Shown: in pieces, positions 53,524 through 61,938 of the stretch
Position numbering within the stretch: the stretch's first letter is position 1
Layout: every line of letters begins with the position of its first letter
From: RGIG2945 sp045540355
GTDB lineage: Bacteria > Bacillota > Clostridia > Oscillospirales > Acutalibacteraceae
DNA: 63,496 nucleotides
Direction of reading: 5' to 3'
NCBI GenBank assembly: GCA_045540355.1
Contig: JAZQHB010000073.1
Coordinates: 1-63,496, forward strand
Translations under genes and position numbers: made by a program
Notes under the pieces: generated by a model
What the model was told of the DNA's origin: nothing
The model's database searches: none
What the model saw: the letters and a program-made list of their open reading frames with translations, nothing else

Positions 53524-54690
53524 TTACCTCCACTTTAACCCGTATGAACAGTTGTAGTCGTCTGTAAATTCCGTAACACCCATTTCTATGAGCTTGTTGT
53601 ATTCATCTGACGGCATATTAAGGACTTTCCAAACAGATGAGAAATAACCCTTACTGATAATATAGGCTGCTTTTTCGGGAGTCATTGAATAAGAGGGTAT
53701 TTCAAGACCGACGCGAACTTTATCAAGGTCAAAACCGATTTCATCAATCTCTGCAACAGCGGGTATAACATCTTCGGCTTTTTTTGCTCGTATATCGTAT
53801 GTATAGCCTTCTATCTCTGTACCGAAAACTTCGTATGCAAGTTTCAGAACATCTGTTTCAAATGACTTAATATGGAATTTTTCAAGAATTCCGTATTTGG
53901 TAAGCATAGCTTTTACTTCAAGCCATTTTTCTCTTGAAAGACCGGGGTGCGTACTGAACATCGGACGCATACCTGTTTTTGCACACAATTTGAAAAAATC
54001 TTCAAGCAACGGAATTTCCGTGCCTTTCCAAATTCTGTGCTTGTAACTGCCGTATTCGTATTCACGCAGTTCATCAAGAGTAAGGTCCCACACATAAATC
54101 GGTTCTGTAGGTTGATTTCCGTCTTTGTCTCGTGCAGTTTTATTTATTGTATCATCGTGAATACAAACAAGCTTACCGTCTTTTGTGGTCTTAGGTACAA
54201 CAATGCAAGCGGGATAACCGCAGATTGCCGCAAGCTCAAATGCAGGCATAGTGTTGTTCGGTGCAATACCCCAGAAGCCGAGGTGTGCATTCAATCGGAT
54301 ATCTCCTTGTGCCCATTCCGGTTTGGGAATATCTGTTTTGTATTCAAGCGAGCTGATGTGAAGTGAGCCTTCAATAGTAATCTCAATAATAAGCCTGTCT
54401 GCACCACCGATGAAAGGCGGTATCCTCCACTGAGAAAGAGTGGGGATTTTTTCATTTTTAAAGCTATATTCCATTGAGTCATAAATCAGCTCATCACCTG
54501 CTTTCAGAAAATATCTGAAGCTCGCCTTGCCATCTGCATGAGCCATAAATTCGATGACAGTTGCAGTATCCGGCTTTTTGTCGGGTACAAAAGTGAAAGA
54601 AAATGATTTGCTGAAAACAGAATTGCCGCCGTTTGAGTGGTCAGCAAAGTGTGAAACTGATACCAAATCTAAATTAGTCAGAATTTCCAA
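53524..54690 (-). CDS. divergent GDPD-fold protein with N-terminal domain; metal ligands missing
   Basis: 388 residues. Residues ~1-125 form a beta-rich N-terminal domain (carbohydrate-binding-like appearance) and ~130-388 a GDPD-type TIM barrel. The catalytic HRG is HLG (136-138). The usual metal pair ExD before TKDG is Ile163 and Val165. The second His (178, in CIHDD) and the substrate-side LTLDELREYEYG segment remain. It therefore probably lacks standard metal-dependent diesterase activity and may bind sugar phosphates instead, or use other ligands. The start is TTG behind GGAGGTG; the longer frame upstream is not supported. It is monocistronic. Confidence 0.75.
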   Translation of the reverse strand: MEILTNLDLVSVSHFADHSNGGNSVFSKSFSFTFVPDKKPDTATVIEFMAHADGKASFRYFLKAGDELIYDSMEYSFKNEKIPTLSQWRIPPFIGGADRLIIEITIEGSLHISSLEYKTDIPKPEWAQGDIRLNAHLGFWGIAPNNTMPAFELAAICGYPACIVVPKTTKDGKLVCIHDDTINKTARDKDGNQPTEPIYVWDLTLDELREYEYGSYKHRIWKGTEIPLLEDFFKLCAKTGMRPMFSTHPGLSREKWLEVKAMLTKYGILEKFHIKSFETDVLKLAYEVFGTEIEGYTYDIRAKKAEDVIPAVAEIDEIGFDLDKVRVGLEIPSYSMTPEKAAYIISKGYFSSVWKVLNMPSDEYNKLIEMGVTEFTDDYNCSYGLKWR

Positions 54691-54718
54691 AATTACACCT
54701 CCGAAAACTTTATAAAAC

Positions 54719-54746
54719 ATTATAACATAATTTATGCGAAATACAA
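54719..54746 (-). promoter_or_regulatory. promoter of the divergent GDPD gene
   Basis: Minus strand TTGTAT (54741-54746), 16 bases, TATAAT (54719-54724). Confidence 0.55.
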
Positions 54747-54820
54747 TATTTGACATGATAATCAATTATTGCTCAGCAGGTGACAAAATCCTGATTTGTG
54801 AATATGATTTACTAAACGAA

Positions 54821-54837
54821 TGTAACAACTTTGTAAC
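54821..54837 (+). promoter_or_regulatory. WalR-type box TGTAAC-N5-TGTAAC
   Basis: TGTAAC (54821-54826), AACTT, TGTAAC (54832-54837), with a third TGTAAC at 54842-54847 after 4 bases. The published WalR (YycF) consensus is TGTWAH-N5-TGTWAH. The first pair fits it fully and lies 20 bases upstream of a TTGCAC-16-TATACA promoter reading towards the 3D-domain wall gene. Confidence 0.6.
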
Positions 54838-54857
54838 CGTTTGTAACTTTCAGCAAC

Positions 54858-54885
54858 TTGCACAAGTTATCTGATAGATTATACA
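54858..54885 (+). promoter_or_regulatory. upstream promoter (P1) of the 3D-domain gene, next to the WalR-type box
   Basis: TTGCAC (54858-54863), 16 bases, TATACA (54880-54885). It is weaker than the downstream promoter, which would suit an activated promoter. Confidence 0.45.
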
Positions 54886-54978
54886 AAAATCAACAAGCGA
54901 CACAGGGTAATAATTCTAATGCGGAATAATAATATGCAAAACAATGTCATCTTGCACAAAAGTTATGTTTTTGAAAAT

Positions 54979-55007
54979 TTGACAGAAGACTAAAAACAAG
55001 CTATAAT
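54979..55007 (+). promoter_or_regulatory. downstream promoter (P2) of the 3D-domain gene
   Basis: TTGACA (54979-54984), 17 bases, TATAAT (55002-55007). The leader after it carries the palindrome AACAGATATCTGTT (55027-55040) and a direct repeat of its first ten bases at 55065-55074, close to the ribosome binding site. Confidence 0.85.
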
Positions 55008-55096
55008 TTACACCGTTGATGCAAAAAACAGATATCTGTTAAGCAAAAAATTACAAAAATTACAAACAGATATCAGCAACAAAGGAGTATTTACAA

Positions 55097-56419
55097 ATGA
55101 GTAACAATTTTAAAGATTTCCTCGGCCGCACAAAAAAAATTCGAAGAAATCTGATAGCAATGATTATAGTCATAGCGGTATGTGTGTCCTCAGTAGCGGC
55201 AACCGCAAGTATAGCATACAAGGTAGATGTCATTGTTGACGGTGAAACAACATCAATAACAACTCTCAGATCAACTGTTGCTTCAATTTTGGAGCAGGCA
55301 AATGTTGAGGTTGATTCAAATGACATCGTTGATTCAAGCGCTTTTGTTCCGTGGCAGGACAGCAAGATTGTAGTAAAAAGCAACTGCAATGTAACTGTTG
55401 TTGACGGCAAGAATAAGCCGATTAATATTTTGGCATCGGGCACAGTAGCAGATGCACTCAAAAAAGCAGGCGTTTCAACTCAGCCTGAAGATGAAATCAA
55501 TTTCAAGCCTGACGAGAAACTTGCTGAAGGCATGAAAATTGAAATTACACGAGCATTCACCATCACCATTATTAAAGGTGACGAAGTTAAAACAGTAAAG
55601 ATGACAGGCGGCACAGTAGCTGATGCTCTTGAAAAAGCCAAGATCGAGCTTACGGATAATCAGCGAATCAACCACAAACTTACTGCAACTCTCAGACCTT
55701 ACGGAACAATCGAAATCACAGATGTAAACACTCGCCAGAGAGTTGAAATTGAAGAAATCGATTATGAAACAACAAAGAAATATACTGATTCACTTGAAAA
55801 GGGCACAACAAAGGTTTCTAAAAAAGGTGTAGCCGGAGAGAAAAAGTGCAGATATATCGACACTTATGAAAACGGCAAAATTGTTTCATCAGAGTTAATT
55901 CTTGAAAGAGTTGTAAAAGAGCCTGTTGATGAAATCGTTCTCGTTGGTACAAAGGCGGTCGCAACAACTAAGAAGCCTTCTACAACTAAAAAACCTACAA
56001 CCACCAATAAACCCGCGGCAATAATAACCAGCGGAAAAGGTGTAAAGTATGCAAAGAATGTCGCTGCGACATCAGAGCTGACAGTTCCCGAAGACCTTAT
56101 GCTTACAAGCAAAAATATTCCCACTTCTTACAAAAAGAAGTTCACAGGTAAAGCAACTGCTTATAACGCAAAACCCGGTGCATATACCGCATCAGGCAGA
56201 AAGGTTAAACCCGGTCATGTAGCGGTTGACCCGAGAGAAATACCCTACGGCTCAGAGCTTTGGATTGTCGGTCCTAACGGATATGTGTACGGCTATGCAA
56301 TCGCAGCTGATACAGGCGGATTTGTTTACAGCACAGATTATCTCGTAGACCTTTTCTTCTGGACATACAAGGAAGCTTGCAATTGGGGCTTGAGAGAAGT
56401 AACAATCTATGTTCTTTAA
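55097..56419 (+). CDS. cell-wall protein with DUF348 repeats, G5 and 3D domain (YabE-like)
   Basis: 440 residues. Membrane anchor or signal at ~19-41. Three ubiquitin-like DUF348 repeats follow (about 43-85, 97-140 and 152-195, each with TVAxxL/TVADAL). A G5 domain spans ~205-283, then a Thr/Lys/Pro-rich linker (TTKKPSTTKKPTTTNKP). The C-terminal 3D domain (~350-440) has its three aspartates in VDPREIPYG, AADTGG and VDLFF. The 3D domain is the lytic-transglycosylase-like catalytic part of peptidoglycan hydrolases such as YocH and YabE. It starts at ATG behind AAAGGAG. Two promoters and a WalR-type box lie upstream. It is followed by its own terminator. Confidence 0.92.
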   Translation: MSNNFKDFLGRTKKIRRNLIAMIIVIAVCVSSVAATASIAYKVDVIVDGETTSITTLRSTVASILEQANVEVDSNDIVDSSAFVPWQDSKIVVKSNCNVTVVDGKNKPINILASGTVADALKKAGVSTQPEDEINFKPDEKLAEGMKIEITRAFTITIIKGDEVKTVKMTGGTVADALEKAKIELTDNQRINHKLTATLRPYGTIEITDVNTRQRVEIEEIDYETTKKYTDSLEKGTTKVSKKGVAGEKKCRYIDTYENGKIVSSELILERVVKEPVDEIVLVGTKAVATTKKPSTTKKPTTTNKPAAIITSGKGVKYAKNVAATSELTVPEDLMLTSKNIPTSYKKKFTGKATAYNAKPGAYTASGRKVKPGHVAVDPREIPYGSELWIVGPNGYVYGYAIAADTGGFVYSTDYLVDLFFWTYKEACNWGLREVTIYVL

Positions 56420-56424
56420 TAAAT

Positions 56425-56456
56425 AAAAGTCTTGCTTCGGCAGGACTTTTTCTTTT
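56425..56456 (+). terminator. terminator of the 3D-domain gene
   Basis: AAAAGTCTTGC-TTCG-GCAGGACTTTTT: an 11-bp stem with a UUCG loop and T-run, 6 bases past the stop. Confidence 0.92.
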
Positions 56457-56499
56457 ATCTTTTTCTGTGCAAAAACTGACAAAATCGGTTAATTTATGT

Positions 56500-56528
56500 T
56501 TGACAACGAACTATATAGATGTTATAAT
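56500..56528 (+). promoter_or_regulatory. promoter of the pheS-pheT-pgcA-LCP run
   Basis: TTGACA (56500-56505), 17 bases, TATAAT (56523-56528). No T-box leader fits in the ~70 bases before pheS. Confidence 0.88.
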
Positions 56529-56569
56529 TTTATGTTGGAAAGTGTTGATTTTTACAAAGAGAGGAGCTT

Positions 56570-56599
56570 ATGCCCGAATTGGTCTCAGGGCATTATTAA
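56570..56599 (+). CDS. 9-codon upstream ORF before pheS (possible coupling peptide)
   Basis: ATG at 56570 is preceded by GAGAGGAG with good spacing and encodes MPELVSGHY then TAA at 56597-56599. The pheS ATG follows 5 bases later in another frame, and pheS has no strong ribosome binding site of its own. The ORF has no Phe codons, so it is not a classical phe attenuation leader like E. coli pheM. Reinitiation coupling is the simplest reading. It may also be chance. Confidence 0.4.
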   Translation: MPELVSGHY

Positions 56600-56604
56600 A
56601 GCGT

Positions 56605-57639
56605 ATGAAATCAAAAATCGAAGCTGCAAGATTACAGTTTGAAACTGACCTTGCAAAAGTAACAACAAGTGAAGAAATTGAAAATTTAAGAATTGCCTTT
56701 TTAGGCAAAAAGGGTCTTATTACCGAATTGCTCAAAGGTCTTAAAGATGTAAGCGTTGAGGAGAAAAAAGAAGTCGGTAAAGATGTTAATATACTTAAAG
56801 GCTTTGTTGCTAAATCAATTGAGGAAAAGCAAACAGAGCTTAAGAAAGCTGAACAGGAAGCAAAATTAAAGAGTGCAAAATGCTATGACATTACTGCACC
56901 CGATGAATTAAACCTCGGTACGCTCCACCCCATTTCACTCGTTCAGAGAGAGGTTGAAAAGGTTTTCGTATCAATGGGCTTTACAATCGAGGATTTCTCT
57001 GAAATTGTTGACGATTACAGCAACTTCGAAGCTCTTAATATTCCGAAGCACCACCCCGCAAGAGATATGCAGGATACATATTATCTTGACAACGGTCAGC
57101 TTTTAAAAACACATACTTCTGCGGCACAGAATGCTATTATGAAGAAATACGGTGCTCCGCTTCGTGTTATCTTCCCTAGCCGTTGCTTCAGAAATGAATC
57201 AATAGATGCAAGTCATGAAAATACATTCTTCCAGATGGAAGGTATTATGATTGATAAAGATATTTCAATCTCCAACCTCATCTACTTTATGAAAACTCTC
57301 CTTTCAGAGGTTTTGAAAAGAGATGTTAAAGTTCGTCTTCGTCCCGGCTTCTTCCCCTTCGTTGAACCCGGATTTGAATTGGACATCAACTGTGCAATCT
57401 GTGGCGGTGAAGGTTGTCCGACCTGCAAGCAGTCAGGTTGGATTGAACTCTGCCCCTGCGGCATGATTCACCCCAATGTACTCAAAGAAGGCGGAATTGA
57501 CCCCGAAGAATACACAGGCTTCGCATTCGGTCTCGGTCTTACAAGACTTGCTATGATGGAATACGGAATTAAAGACATCAGAATTTTCAACTCGGGTAAC
57601 CTCAAAGCTCTTACCCAGTTCGATACAAGAAATATTTAA
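56605..57639 (+). CDS. pheS: phenylalanyl-tRNA synthetase alpha subunit
   Basis: 344 residues. The N-terminal coiled coil (MKSKIEAARLQFETDL..LRIAFLGKKGLITELL) is followed by the class II catalytic core: HPARDMQDTYYL (motif region), TSAAQNAIMKKYG, RVIFPSRCFRNESIDASHENTFFQMEG (motif 2), and FGLGLTRLAMMEYGI (motif 3). A cysteine-rich insertion (CAICGGEGCPTCKQ) is common in Firmicutes PheS. The start at 56605 matches family N-termini but has no good ribosome binding site; see the upstream ORF. It precedes pheT by 15 bases. Confidence 0.95.
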   Translation: MKSKIEAARLQFETDLAKVTTSEEIENLRIAFLGKKGLITELLKGLKDVSVEEKKEVGKDVNILKGFVAKSIEEKQTELKKAEQEAKLKSAKCYDITAPDELNLGTLHPISLVQREVEKVFVSMGFTIEDFSEIVDDYSNFEALNIPKHHPARDMQDTYYLDNGQLLKTHTSAAQNAIMKKYGAPLRVIFPSRCFRNESIDASHENTFFQMEGIMIDKDISISNLIYFMKTLLSEVLKRDVKVRLRPGFFPFVEPGFELDINCAICGGEGCPTCKQSGWIELCPCGMIHPNVLKEGGIDPEEYTGFAFGLGLTRLAMMEYGIKDIRIFNSGNLKALTQFDTRNI

Positions 57640-57654
57640 GGAGGTGGGCATAAT

Positions 57655-60033
57655 ATGTTAATTTCAATGAATTGGATCGGTGAATTTGTAGATTTAAGCG
57701 GACTTGATTTGGACGCACTCATTTCAAAATTCACACTCGCAACTGCTGAAGTTGAAGAAATTTATCATAAGGGTGAAGATGTTATCGGTGTTGTAGCCGC
57801 TAAAATTCTTTCAGTTGAAAATCACCCGAAATCAAAGAAGCTCCATCTTCTCAAAGTAGATGCCGGTGACAAGGTTTATGATGTTGTCTGCGGTGCTCCC
57901 AATGTTGCAGAAGGTATCATCGTGCCCTTCGTTCCTATGGGCGGAAGTGTCGGCGGTATGGACATCAAGGAAGCAGAAATCGCAGGCTATAAATCATACG
58001 GTATGTGCTGCTCCGAAAGTGAATTGGGAATCAGCGATGACCATTCAGGTCTTATGATTTTGCCCGAAGACACAAAGCTCGGCACAAATATCAAAGACCT
58101 CTATGCAATTGACGATATAGTATTTGAAGTTGATAACAAATCTCTCACAAACCGTCCTGACCTCTGGGGTCATTACGGAATCGCAAGAGAATTTGCAGCT
58201 ATCACAAAGCGTCCCTTAAAACCCGTTGATAAAGTAAACCACGAGGATTATGCAAATCTTCCCGAGGTTGAAATCGACATTCAGGACACAGAACATTGTT
58301 ACAGATACATCGGCACAAAAGCTGAAAATGTTACAAGAAAAGTAAGCCCCGTCGATATGAGAATCAGACTTTTCTACTGCGGAAGCAGAGCTATCAACTT
58401 CCTTGCAGACATCACAAACTACATTATGCTTGAGCTCGGTCAGCCCATGCACGCTTTTGATATGCGTGAGGTTAACAAAGTTGAAGTCAAGCGTTTTGAT
58501 AATAAATTCAAATTTGAAACTCTCGACCAGGTTGAAAGAGATATTGATGAAAATACTCTTATGATCTGCTCAAATGATGAACCCGTTGCTATTGCAGGTA
58601 TTATGGGCGGTTTGAAATCGGAAATCAATGACGATACAACCACTCTCCTTTTGGAATCTGCTAACTTTGACGGTGTTTGCGTAAGAAAATCAACAAGCAG
58701 AATGGGTCACAGAACAGATGCAAGTATGCGTTACGAAAAAATGCTTGATCCTGAGCTTTGTATGCTTGCTGCTGAAAGATATGTAAAATTGCTCCTCGAC
58801 CTTGACAGCGGTGCAAAAATCACATCTGCCATGACAGATTCTTACCCCGTAAAATATCCCGAAATTTCATTGGATTTCGATAAGAGATATGTTGACCGCT
58901 ACACAGGTATTGAAATCACCAACGACGAAATAGTTGAGACACTTACAGCTTTAGGCTTTAAGGTTGAGCTTGAAAACGATAACTTCAGCGTTGTTGTTCC
59001 TTCATGGAGAAGCACAAAGGATGTCACAATAAAAGCTGACATCATCGAAGAAATCACAAGAATTTACGGTTATGATAACTTTGTAATCAAAACAACAAAC
59101 AGTCCGTTGGCACCTGTCAGAGATTTGCCGTCAAGAAACGATGACTATATGGTTAAATCTCTCCTTGCAGATAAATTCGGACTTCACGAAATCCACACAT
59201 ACATCTGGAACGATGCCAAGAAACAGAAAGAAATCGGCATCACAGCAGAAGGTGATATCCGTCTTATCAACTCAATCTCACCCGACAATATCATCATCAG
59301 AAAATCACTTATCCCCAATGAGCTTACGGTTATCAACGAAAACAAAACATTCAAGCCGACCTTCGGTATTTTTGAAATAGCAAGAGTTGTTGACGGTAAG
59401 AAAGAAAACGGCTACGCTAACGAAAAGAAAATGCTCGGCATCACACTTTTCAGCCGTGAAAAGAGCGAAGAAGAATTGTATCTCGCAGTTAAAGACATCG
59501 TTAAAACTGTCGGTGTTACAACAAAGAATTACAACTTCACTCTCAAAAATGCAGAACAAGTTGACCTTTCATGGCAACACCCCGTAAATACTGCTGAAAT
59601 TTATATGGGTGAAACAAAAATCGGTTACTTCACCGCACTTCACCCCGAAATCAAGGATAAGATTGATAAAAAAGCTTCAATAATCTGTGCTGAACTTAAT
59701 ATGGATTGCATTTATTCAATCGAACAGTCATATATTAAATATGTTCAGCCTTCAAAATTCCCCGGAATTGAAATCGACCTTTCATTCTTGGTTGATAAGA
59801 ACGATAAGTTTGAGGTTATCTCAAATGTAATCGACAACTTTGAATGTCCGTTCATTCAGGGATACAAGCTTGCAGACATCTTTGAAAGCGAAGCACTCGA
59901 AAACAAAAAGAGTGTTACTGTCAGAATTGATTTCTGCTCGTTTGACAGAACTCTTTCAGGTGAGGAAATCCAGGAATATGTGAACTCACTTATTGAGAAA
60001 TTTGCTGAAATAGGAATAAGTCTTAAAATCTAA
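57655..60033 (+). CDS. pheT: phenylalanyl-tRNA synthetase beta subunit
   Basis: 792 residues, full length. The N-terminal tRNA-binding (EMAP-like) domain is seen in VVAAKILSVENHPKSKKLHLLKVD. The B3/B4 editing region (FLADITNYIMLELGQPMHAFD) and B5 domain follow. The C-terminal anticodon-binding ferredoxin-like domain (FPGIEIDLSFLVDK..SVTVRIDFCSFDRTLSGEEI) closes the protein. It starts at ATG behind AAGGAGGT. It forms the heterotetramer with PheS. Confidence 0.97.
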   Translation: MLISMNWIGEFVDLSGLDLDALISKFTLATAEVEEIYHKGEDVIGVVAAKILSVENHPKSKKLHLLKVDAGDKVYDVVCGAPNVAEGIIVPFVPMGGSVGGMDIKEAEIAGYKSYGMCCSESELGISDDHSGLMILPEDTKLGTNIKDLYAIDDIVFEVDNKSLTNRPDLWGHYGIAREFAAITKRPLKPVDKVNHEDYANLPEVEIDIQDTEHCYRYIGTKAENVTRKVSPVDMRIRLFYCGSRAINFLADITNYIMLELGQPMHAFDMREVNKVEVKRFDNKFKFETLDQVERDIDENTLMICSNDEPVAIAGIMGGLKSEINDDTTTLLLESANFDGVCVRKSTSRMGHRTDASMRYEKMLDPELCMLAAERYVKLLLDLDSGAKITSAMTDSYPVKYPEISLDFDKRYVDRYTGIEITNDEIVETLTALGFKVELENDNFSVVVPSWRSTKDVTIKADIIEEITRIYGYDNFVIKTTNSPLAPVRDLPSRNDDYMVKSLLADKFGLHEIHTYIWNDAKKQKEIGITAEGDIRLINSISPDNIIIRKSLIPNELTVINENKTFKPTFGIFEIARVVDGKKENGYANEKKMLGITLFSREKSEEELYLAVKDIVKTVGVTTKNYNFTLKNAEQVDLSWQHPVNTAEIYMGETKIGYFTALHPEIKDKIDKKASIICAELNMDCIYSIEQSYIKYVQPSKFPGIEIDLSFLVDKNDKFEVISNVIDNFECPFIQGYKLADIFESEALENKKSVTVRIDFCSFDRTLSGEEIQEYVNSLIEKFAEIGISLKI

Positions 60034-60055
60034 TTACCTTGAAAGGTTGGTCTAA

Positions 60056-61780
60056 TTGAGTAATATTCATAATTTATATGAGCTTTGGAAAAAAGAAACC
60101 ACTTGTGATAAAGAGCTTTATCAGGAGTTAGTTGACATCGAGGGCAATGAATCCGAAATTGAGGACAGATTTTATAAATCGCTTGAATTCGGTACTGCCG
60201 GCTTGCGTGGTGTGTTGGGTGCAGGTACAAACCGCATGAACATCTACACCGTCAATCAGGCAACTCAGGGTCTTGCAGACTACCTCAATTCTGAATTTAA
60301 AAATCCGTCAGTTGCTATTGCCTATGACTCAAGAATCAACTCCGATGTCTTTGCAAAATCGGCAGCAGGCGTCCTTGCAGCTAATAACATCAAGGTATAT
60401 ATCTACAAAGAGCTTATGCCCACTCCTATGCTTTCTTTTGCAGTACGCAGACTTTCCTGCAAATCGGGTATCATCATAACTGCAAGCCATAATCCGTCCA
60501 AATATAACGGATATAAATGTTATGACCCCAACGGTTATCAGATGACCGATGAGGCTGCAAAAAAGACTTATGAATTTATTCAGAAAACCGACATTTTCAG
60601 CGATGTAAAGACAATGGACTTCGACAAAGCTGTTGAAGCAAATCTCGTTGAATACATCTCTGATGAAATTACAAATGAATTTTATGATAAAGTAAGACTT
60701 CAGAGTGTATTGAGCCTTGAAGATTGTAAGAAAGCAGACCTCAAGGTGATTTATACACCCTTGAACGGTGCAGGTAACAAGCCCGTTCGTAATATATTGA
60801 AATCGGTAGGTATTGACAACATTGCAGTTGTTGCTTCGCAGGAAAATCCCGACGGAAAATTCCCGACCTGCCCCTACCCCAATCCCGAAATCCGTCAGGT
60901 TTTCGAGGAAGCTATTGAATTGAGCAAAACCGTCGGCGGCGACCTTTTACTTGCAACCGACCCTGACTGCGACCGTGTCGGTATTGCTGTTTTACACAAC
61001 GGCGAATACAGGCTTATGAACGGAAACGAAATCGGTGCTATGCTTGCAGACTTTGTTCTTTCAAGAAGAAAAGAACTCGGTACACTTCCCGAAAAACCGA
61101 TTATTCTCAAGAGTATCGTAACATCAAAAATCATCGATAAGATTGCAGAAAATTACGGTTGTACCGTAAACAATCTTCTTACAGGCTTTAAATATGTCGG
61201 TGAATTCATCACCAACCTTGAAATAAAAGGTGAAGAAGACAGGTTTGTCCTCGGTATGGAAGAAAGCTACGGATACCTTGCAGGTACTCACGACAGAGAT
61301 AAGGACGCGGTTGTTGCATCAATGCTTATTTGCGAAATGGCAGCATACTATAAACTCAAGGGCATGACTCTTATTGACTTTATGGAAAGCATTTATAAAA
61401 AATACGGTATGTATTGCAATACTCTTTCAAACTTCGTATTTGAAGGTATGGAGGGTATGGAAAAAATGCAGCAGATAATGTCAGACCTCAGAGCAAATCC
61501 TCCCTCAACCGTTGCCGACGCAAAGGTTGTTGAGATTTCCGACTACAAAATCGGAGAGAAATTCGACACAATAACCCAAAATAAAACAAAGATTGACTTA
61601 CCCTCATCTAATGTGTTATCATATACTTTAGAAAATGACTATCTCGCGATAGTCCGTCCGTCAGGTACAGAGCCCAAAATCAAGCTCTATGTTACCTCTT
61701 GCGGAAACACTCGCGATGAAGCTTTAGCTTCCGCTGACAAGATTACGGAAGATTTCAAAAAGATTATGAAGCTTCAATAA
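60056..61780 (+). CDS. pgcA: alpha-phosphoglucomutase / phosphomannomutase family phospho-sugar mutase
   Basis: 574 residues. The phosphoserine loop is ITASHNPSKYNGYK, the magnesium site DPDCDRVG, the sugar-binding loop GMEESYGYLAG and the phosphate-binding loop RPSGTEPK. The FGTAGLRGVLGAGTNRMN start is typical of the Firmicutes PgcA group that makes glucose-1-phosphate. The start is TTG behind AAAGG. It lies 22 bases after pheT and 158 bases before the LCP gene. Glucose-1-phosphate feeds wall-polymer precursors, which fits the LCP neighbour. Phosphomannomutase is an alternative activity. Confidence 0.88.
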   Translation: MSNIHNLYELWKKETTCDKELYQELVDIEGNESEIEDRFYKSLEFGTAGLRGVLGAGTNRMNIYTVNQATQGLADYLNSEFKNPSVAIAYDSRINSDVFAKSAAGVLAANNIKVYIYKELMPTPMLSFAVRRLSCKSGIIITASHNPSKYNGYKCYDPNGYQMTDEAAKKTYEFIQKTDIFSDVKTMDFDKAVEANLVEYISDEITNEFYDKVRLQSVLSLEDCKKADLKVIYTPLNGAGNKPVRNILKSVGIDNIAVVASQENPDGKFPTCPYPNPEIRQVFEEAIELSKTVGGDLLLATDPDCDRVGIAVLHNGEYRLMNGNEIGAMLADFVLSRRKELGTLPEKPIILKSIVTSKIIDKIAENYGCTVNNLLTGFKYVGEFITNLEIKGEEDRFVLGMEESYGYLAGTHDRDKDAVVASMLICEMAAYYKLKGMTLIDFMESIYKKYGMYCNTLSNFVFEGMEGMEKMQQIMSDLRANPPSTVADAKVVEISDYKIGEKFDTITQNKTKIDLPSSNVLSYTLENDYLAIVRPSGTEPKIKLYVTSCGNTRDEALASADKITEDFKKIMKLQ

Positions 61781-61801
61781 TTTGTTTGGATGTGAATTAA
61801 G

Positions 61802-61900
61802 ATGATGAACAATAAACTTGTTGTCAGAATTATTGCAATCGTTATGGCTGTTTTGATGTTTGGCGGAGTTTTCATCGGTGTTATCAACGCTTTCATCTGA
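61802..61900 (+). CDS. 32-residue single-pass membrane protein
   Basis: ATG-ATG at 61802 opens a 32-residue peptide that begins MMNNKLVVR, continues as one hydrophobic helix (IIAIVMAVLMFGGVFIGV) and ends INAFI. A basic N-terminus followed by one helix predicts a type II or tail-anchored orientation. The pattern is reminiscent of small Firmicutes membrane proteins such as Prli42 or DUF4044, but that is only a resemblance. The ribosome binding site is weak (GGATG). It fills the gap between pgcA and the LCP gene and is likely co-transcribed with both. Confidence 0.6.
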   Translation: MMNNKLVVRIIAIVMAVLMFGGVFIGVINAFI

Positions 61901-61938
61901 TTACCGATGCTGAACTGTGAAAGAAGGAAGTTAATTAT

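Noticed and set aside
54886..55096. c-di-AMP (ydaO-type) riboswitch before the 3D-domain gene
   Set aside because: Such riboswitches often precede wall hydrolases, but the conserved G-rich core is not found. Only a palindrome and a direct repeat are seen.
56377..56604. Longer N-terminus for PheS starting at 56377
   Set aside because: The extension overlaps the end of the 3D-domain gene, its terminator and the pheS promoter, and does not resemble PheS.
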